64,000 nt of DNA from Austropuccinia psidii (lineage: Eukaryota > Basidiomycota > Pucciniomycetes > Pucciniales > Sphaerophragmiaceae). Shown in pieces: positions 57,675 through 64,000 of this stretch. The translations under genes were made by a program, and so were the position numbers. The notes under the pieces were generated by a model. The model worked only from the letters and a program-made list of their open reading frames with translations, ran no database searches and was not told where the DNA came from. Where the stretch lies: positions 16,769,975 to 16,833,974 of the forward strand of contig JALGQZ010000011.1 in assembly GCA_023105745.1 (NCBI GenBank), written 5' to 3'. Each line of letters opens with the position of its first letter. Positions within the stretch are counted from its first letter, which is position 1.

Positions 57675-60600
57675 TTTGGGATCAATAATACTCAAATTTA
57701 TCAATAAAATATGATAAATATTTTTCAAATATTTTAAATCCACAATATATTATGAAATAAGACGCTGGTATCATATAAAGGAAGATGAATCCATAGATGA
57801 GTTTTCAATTCCTAAATAAAGATATCAAGTAGTAAATACATACTCTCATTAATTCATAAATATATGTTTGTCTTGAATATCAATTAGAAGGAGTTTCATT
57901 CCAAGAGTCAAAAATATAGAAATTCCAGAATTTCAGTGAATAATTTTTATGAAAAAAAAATCTTTAAGATGCTTCTATCAAAATATATGAAAAATCACTA
58001 TTTTTGTACAATTTTTACTATGAATGACCTCATATAAAGGAATACTAATAGCCAGAAAATTTCAAGTAATTATATCAATATTTGAAGGGTAAAGATTAAT
58101 CTTTATCATATGAAACTGATGATCAATTTTGAAAGATATTATAACTATTGATTAATTATACCAATATAAAGAATATATAGATTTAAAAAATCAAAAAATA
58201 TAATTAAATTGTATTATCTTCATTTTATGAAAACAATAAAAGCTATAATATTTGGAGAAGAAAAAACCTATTTGAAATTAATTTATGATTTTAGATATTT
58301 TTATTCTTTCACTATGTCAAATACAAACAGAAACTGATAATTATATAATAACATACTTCAAAATATAATAATCTGAAGTTTTTGTGTGGAAATGAGATCT
58401 TGGAGGGAAAATATTTTGAAAGTCGTAGTCTTTTTACTGTATGGTACTTTATTATTATCAGAAATTCACTATAATTGATGGAATTGAATCCTTTGATAAA
58501 ATTTTGAAGTCTGGGAAAAATAAGATGGAGAGGAGTCCCTTTTATTTTGAGAATCTTCCTTTTAGTGCCAAAAATGGTATAACTAATCTCTCAGGTATTT
58601 ATTCTCCTATAATAGATTGTAATTTCAAGTCTTTGATATTATGAAATCATTATTAAATTAATTTTTAATTATATTGCACCAGGTACTTAAAGTGATAAAT
58701 ATAGTTCTAATTGAAAAATATAATATTCTGAAAATTTATCTATTATAATTTCCTAATTAATATTTAATTGATAAACATAAACCTTTTTCATTAACTCACT
58801 TTAATACAAAGCCCTCCTTGTTTTAAAAGGTGAAATAATATTTTTTATATCCCATCATAAAGCCACTTTCTCTACCATATTTTCAATTCTAAAATTAATC
58901 TAAGATTGAAGAATAGGATCTTATTATTTTCATCAAGTAAGCTCAATATAGCTTCATGAAATCATAAGAGTTCTATCTTGATTTTTTGTCTTCCAACAGC
59001 TGTTGTTTGTTAAAAATTGATTTTTTAAACTTAAACCCTCAATTAAAAATAGAAATGCCAAGGTTTCTCTTTTGGAAGATTTTATGCCCTTCTATATTCA
59101 TGAGCTTTTGGAATATTATTCTTCAGTTTTTATCATTTCTTTAATAAAGTCATATAAAATATTGAAAACTGCATATAGCCAGGTCTCTCATCAAGTATCA
59201 TTGTGACCAATATTTCATTAAAGTGTAATATATTTACTATTATATTATGAAAACAAAAGTGTAGATTTCTTGATAAATTTGATTCTTAGTGATAGCTTAA
59301 GCTAAGAAATTATATTATTTTCAGTGATTTTTATTATTCAATTTTTACTAATTTTGTGTCAATTAGATTGTTACATTTATTTATAATAGGTATATATATA
59401 TTTATAATTTACCTATCAAATTAACCCAAATTAGAGATAATAAGTGAATCTTGGAAATAGTCAGTTTATACCAAGTCTCAATGTATAATACCTCATGTTT
59501 ATTATAGTGATGATTTATCTTGGAATTTTTTCACCTTATTTGAATATGTATTTATATCTTGAATCTTTTTTATTTTGATGTTGAAAATTAGAATCAGTAG
59601 GTTTTATTTTGCGATTATTTTTCTTCTTTTTCATTTTTAGAGAAAGAATCCTAATTGGAAAAGAAAAAAACTCAACAAAAATACATTTGATATGTATTTT
59701 TGAATATTTCTTGCTGTATTTGTTTAGTTTTCCAAATCTATTATTTCCTTTTTTCATTTCAATATGGATATGAATACTTCTTTGTGTAATTCATAATTCA
59801 TTATCATGATATTTTTCAATATTATTGAAATATAAAACTAAAACAAATTTATCTCAATTATCTTTCTGGAATATTTTTTTAAATACTTATAAATTAGGGT
59901 GTTTGTAGAAACATTTAAGCTGTTATGTGTTTTTACCTTTTCATGGCCAAAATCATTTAATGTTATGGTAATAAATAAAAAAAGGTGTTTTGAAAGAAAA
60001 TAACCCGCAAACGGTTTGGAGACTATCCCAATCTCTTCTAGTTTTTTATGATCTGTGGTGGCTTTTCAAGAACAGAGTTATGCCATTTTCTCAGATTTAT
60101 CTTCCAGAAAGACATGGAATAACTTTACTTGCTTGCAAAGCCACCCCAGAAACAAGCAACCAATAAGCTGTTGAAATGATATCCCCAAATCTTTCTTGGA
60201 TGATTTACTTAAAAAAGAACCTTGTTTTTATTTATTATAATAACAGTACATGGTTTTGGCCATAAATTGGTAAAAACATGTAAGTGATTACATTTTTTAC
60301 TAAAACATTACTTGTGTTTACCAACACATATAATTCATTTTTTTGGAATAAATGGAAGATAAATAATATAATGCTTTGGCTCTTTTTAGAAAAATCATCT
60401 CAAAAAAAGGTTTTTCCAGAGAAAAAACTCCAAAAATGAAAAAACACACTTTTTATTTGATAAATTTTTATCTATTTTTTCTTTAAATTCACCTTTTTAG
60501 TTGTAAGAATTCTTCTCCAAATGAATATTGAAGATATCTTACTAAAAAAAATTTATTATTAATTCAGAATATATAAAGAGTTATTTTTGGAAGAATAGTT

Positions 60601-61318
60601 AGAGTTTATTAGTTTTTTCAAACAAATTTCATTCATTTGAACTAGTAAGTTACTATAACTTTATTTAATCTTTAGTTTATTTTTCCAATAAATGAGAAAG
60701 TCCCTTTTTTTGAAAATATATTTAATCTGTGAGTTTATTTGAGGGAAATTACTCTTTTTCTAAGGAAATTATTGCTTTCATTTCTAAAATAGAAGTACTT
60801 TTCTGAGATAGAACTATACTATTTTATTGTAAAAATAAAATGCATCAACTAATTTTTCTGAATCAAACTACGTTCTTTTTCTAATTTTTTTATCAATATC
60901 TTATTCCTCTACCTGTGGGATCTTATAGTATAGAGATAACTTATTGAAAAAAATCATATCATCATAACTCAATCCATTGATTTCGATTATTTTATCAGCT
61001 AAAACCCATAAATAAAATATTCGTGATGTAGCAGTAGCCCCACTTGAAATAATTTATTCAGAACCAGCTCCTCAACTCAAAATTTCTGATGGTGAATCAG
61101 TTAAGTTATGAATTTTCTCCAATTTTCTGTGTTTATGATGACTCTTATTATGTTAAAACTATTTGTTTTACTTTGATGAGTGATATAATACCTTAGAAGG
61201 GTCAAATTCTAAGAGTTCTCTCAACCAATTATATATATATTCAAGTATATGCATAAATCCTGATTTGCTTCTTTGTGAAAATAAGGATCTAATAAAATCT
61301 ATAAGGTTTCATAATCAG
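57675..61318. other. AT-rich stretch without a gene
   Basis: No recognisable domain, RNA gene or LTR end. A short less AT-rich island at about 60000-60200 has no coding frame I recognise. Open frames of 60-75 codons here look like chance. Confidence 0.55.
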
Positions 61319-62717
61319 TGTTATTTAGGTGAAACCCAGGAGGTAGGTGTTGGCCTGTCACTCAAAACCAAGGAACAAGAATGACACCATAATACCATAA
61401 ACCAAAAGTTGAGAAAGATGCCCACTAAAAAGTCACTTGAGCCAAAATATTCCATAAATGAATTCAAAAAAGGGGGAAAGTAACCTTTTTCAAAATATAA
61501 AGCTCCCATAGCCATAGGAGAAAGAATAACAAAGTTCTTCCAGCTCAAAACCAGTACTGAGCATAAAACTTAAATTTTACTTCTTAGCTAAAATCTAGAT
61601 AAATGGGCATAATCCCATGAAGCTTTTTCTCAAATTCAAGCTGTAAATTGGGGCTATCTAATAATAATGCCCAAATTGGGCTAGCATCCAAATAACAGAA
61701 GTTGGAGCCAATAATAGGCCAAATAATGGTGAGTGAAATATTCAACCTTCATCTAGCATATACATTTTTAGGGTTAGATGCCTAAAGTGGGTCTCTTCGG
61801 AAAGGGGGGAATCTGATTTCTCTAATGGTACCCTCTATAACCCTTTATACCCTTTAGAACAAAGTTGATTAAAGATAATAACTTGAAACAGGATTCATGA
61901 AAAATGCAAATTCCAACAATGAAATTTGAAACCTTTAAATCTTTTCCATACTTAGCTTTAGTCATACCAAATGAGTAACCACTTTATAGAACTCATGAAA
62001 GGCTAAAAAATGAGTCACTTCTGAGCTCTCTACCTTTAAAAATGTCAAAGTAATGGCAATTGTAAGGTCAAAATCCCACAATATTCAAAAAAAACCAATA
62101 CTGTGGGATGGTCTCCCATACCATTGAGTATGAGGTTTCAATACCACAAATATGTTGTTCTATACTTCAATACCTCATGTTATGAATAATATGGGGTTCA
62201 CTGACATGTTCTGCACAGATTCCCACATCCCTGTGAGGACCCCAGGAGAGAGTTTTCACCCTGTATTGGGAAAAAAATACCCAGATGTGGTTTCAAAACC
62301 ACATCGGAGCCCAATAAGGATAATACATGACTGTGGAAGCCACAATTTCACAAATATGAGTAGAAAAATCTTCACTCCTTCTATGCAGTAAGGAACAGAG
62401 GTCCTTCCACCCTTCTTCAGGTTAAAAAGGGGCTTTCCTCTTCCCAAAATAGGAATACACATCCTGCTCTTGAATTTCTATGTAGTACACCTGTGAAGAA
62501 TACTATTATTCTTGGAAAATAGACAGGTTATAATTACAAATTAAAGCATTTTGGTATTTATTATAGTCAACCAATTGATAATTACTGCACTGTGGGCTAA
62601 AAACTCACCATCACTAGAAATAGTAAGATCCCTTAATAAAAATCCTTTAAGCTTCCTATTACTGTGTCACACTTATATTTTTAGCTTTTTAACTACTATG
62701 ATATAGCGTAATCCTCA
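61319..62717 (+). repeat. Family 3 LTR (5' of element C)
   Basis: Starts TGTTATTTAGGTGAAAC and ends near ATCCTCA, about 1.40 kb. It aligns in order with the reverse complement of 2304-3732. The start is supported by the end of similarity with the other copy, and the 3' end by the PBS-like block that follows. Both are accurate to a few bases at best. Confidence 0.65.
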
Positions 62718-63343
62718 AATTTTTGGGGCCTTGCTGTGTTTTTTGCACTAATTAGGGATTTTTAAGTCATAAAAGTGAGTATTTATGTATTTTTTCTCTA
62801 TATTTTCCTCATTATTATCATTTTTGGTGTAAATACATTAATAAGAACAATATTATATCAAATGTGATATGTTATTGTGTTTTGGTGGTTTACAACTTTA
62901 CACTTCTGTTTTTGTCTCTTTTTTGAAATTTTGACATGGATTAATAAAAATATAATTACCACAAAACATTTGCATGTATTTTAATACAAAATACAATATC
63001 CCACAATATGATACTCTTTGTAGTCACAAAGAATACCCCTATAATGTAAATAAAAGCTTCATAGAATATGGTTGAATACATTGATAGTTTTAATTATTCA
63101 AAAAAAACCACTGTTCAAGATTTATTCTTTCTGTTACGAAATTATATATAAGATCTTGGGATACAGTAGTGCCTCCTAGATCTGCCACTCAGTCTTCTTG
63201 AAATAAAAATATTAATGAATTTAACTCTTGTCATATTACAATGATACAATAAATCCATATATTGCTTAAGAAGCTATTATTTTCCATGAATCAGAATCAT
63301 AAGAGTAATAACTGAAATTAAGTCCTTAAATTTTGTATTTCAG
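62718..63343 (+). other. Family 3 PBS-like block and leader
   Basis: TTTTTGGGGCCTTGCTGTG at about 62720-62738 is the counterpart of the family 1 and 2 blocks. An AT-rich untranslated leader follows and ends in an acceptor-like TTGTATTTCAG at 63343. No gene is seen. Confidence 0.5.
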
Positions 63344-63615
63344 TGGAAGAAAACTTAATTCTACATGAACATCCAATTACAGAGAAACAACTCTGTAGTA
63401 CCATCTAACACAGAAAATGTGGTGAAAAGAAAAGTGGAATAATTATTAAAGCCAAGAAGTGAACACTAATAGCCATTCCAAGAACTATAAAACCAAGAAG
63501 TTCTGCATCAATCCAAGGTAAACCAACTTTATAAACTTGTGAAGGGAAGATAAAAGATAATAACCCTGTTGTAGCCTCCAAATTAAAATTTACAAAAGCA
63601 GTAGAAAGCAAGCTT
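63344..63615 (+). pseudogene. Family 3 gag exon 1, element C
   Basis: Follows ...TTTCAG and begins TGGAAGAAAACTTAATTC; the frame reads EENLILHEHPITEK and later IQGKPTL-stop-TCEGK and NNPVVASK. It has at least two in-frame stops, so the copy is decayed. The start (TG in codon positions 2-3) and the following donor GTAAAG at 63616 match the organisation of the other families. The minus-strand relic at 1685 has the same exon start. Confidence 0.5.
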
Positions 63616-63712
63616 GTAAAGAGCACAGCCAAATTTAAATATTGTAAAAAAAGATTTTGACTGCTTTCCCATACTCATATCATGTCACCTGTACAGCTAA
63701 GACACCTTGTAG
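63616..63712 (+). other. Predicted intron 1, element C
   Basis: 97 nt from GTAAAG to CCTTGTAG. Removal joins the exon 1 frame to the +1 frame at SQGANQRKEWDFSESED. An ATG at 63682, opening a 34-codon frame (MSPVQLRHLV onward), lies inside and extends past the acceptor, as in families 1 and 2. Confidence 0.45.
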
Positions 63713-64000
63713 TCCCAAGGAGCCAACCAGAGGAAAGAATGGGACTTTTCAGAATCAGAAGACCATGGTTTAGACATTATTGTTAATGGCACGACACTCA
63801 GGGAGATCATGTCCACCCTAACATTGACCTTCCAGTCCAAAAGAAACCTGAAAACAGATGACTGTAAAGATGTGGATCAAGTTATTCAGCTCCACCAACT
63901 GCTCAAAGGCCTTTTCCAATTTTTCCTTTAACACAAGAGGTTCAAGCTAGCATCATTCTGGGAAGAACTTGCAGAAAAATTCCAGAAGATAGGTCTCAAA
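63713..64000 (+). pseudogene. Family 3 Gag N-terminal segment (+1 frame), cut by window edge
   Basis: The frame at 63713 reads SQGANQRKEWDFSESED, NGTTLREIMSTLTLTFQSK, DVDQVIQLHQLLKGLFQ, then a stop at 63929-63931, then HKRFKLASFWEELAEKFQK to the edge. Apart from the stop it is continuous and helix-like, whereas the ATG frame stops at 63784. No match to other gag domains is expected this early. The function is not known beyond its position. Confidence 0.5.

Larger units (their letters stand above)
61319..64000 (+). mobile_element. Element C: family 3 Ty3/gypsy element, 5' end (runs off window)
   Basis: LTR 61319-62717, PBS-like block, leader, gag exon 1 (63344-63615), short intron and the start of the gag +1 frame (63713-64000). 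The order matches families 1 and 2. Stops in exon 1 and in the +1 frame (63929) show decay. The rest lies beyond the window, so its length, target duplication and state of pol are unknown. It belongs to the same family as the minus-strand relic at 219-3732. Confidence 0.75.

Noticed and set aside
58441..58644. 67-codon ATG frame (MVLYYYQKF onward)
   Set aside because: Composition is somewhat more balanced than other chance frames, but there is no domain, no neighbour and no repeat match, so I cannot support a gene.
63405..63632. 75-codon minus-strand hydrophobic frame
   Set aside because: Antisense of family 3 gag exon 1; the sense strand has the better explanation.

Overview
The window is eukaryotic, very AT-rich and almost entirely made of transposons. 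It carries no host gene, rRNA or tRNA that I can support. The content suggests a large, repeat-swollen fungal genome. From memory, the polyprotein wording looks like the Ty3/gypsy proteins of rust fungi (Pucciniales), most likely the myrtle rust Austropuccinia psidii. That assignment is recall, not a search result.

Three related chromodomain-bearing Ty3/gypsy families are present, called here family 1 (LTR about 2.03 kb), family 2 (LTR about 1.78 kb) and family 3 (LTR about 1.4 kb). All use 5-bp target-site duplications (TSDs) where both ends are visible. All three have a G-rich primer-binding-like block directly after the LTR.

Layout. 1-218: end of a family 2 LTR (- strand) inserted into the RT gene of a decayed family 3 element (219-3732, - strand). 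3733-6736: AT-rich, no gene. 6742-18725: decayed family 2 element A (+), TSD agatc, with a family 1 solo LTR (14288-16299, TSD caaat) inside its integrase gene. 18731-28134: AT-rich, no gene, with an old LTR-like repeat. 28140-57669: decayed family 2 element B (+), TSD atatc, whose 3' LTR is split by a 19.7-kb family 1 composite (37031-56692, TSD aaatt). The composite is a nearly complete - strand element with one nonsense codon, whose 5' LTR received a second, + strand element with an intact 1932-codon gag-pol frame. A deletion then fused the two head to head, giving an inverted repeat with arms of about 9 kb and a spacer of about 1.2 kb. 57675-61318: AT-rich, no gene. 61319-64000: 5' LTR, leader and gag start of a family 3 element (+) that runs off the window.

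The most interesting signal is at the start of gag. In all three families a splice-acceptor-like site is followed by an exon beginning TG. A short intron (63-97 nt) follows. The first ATG of the long gag-pol frame (or its counterpart) lies inside that intron. Splicing joins the exon to a different (+1) reading frame that looks conserved between families. In family 2 a second 72-nt intron removes an in-frame stop. In the intact family 1 copy the +1 frame ends at two overlapping -1 slippery heptamers just before its stop, and a -1 shift there leads exactly into the gag-pol frame. This suggests that the real Gag N-terminus is made by splicing plus -1 frameshifting, not from the ATG a simple gene finder would choose.
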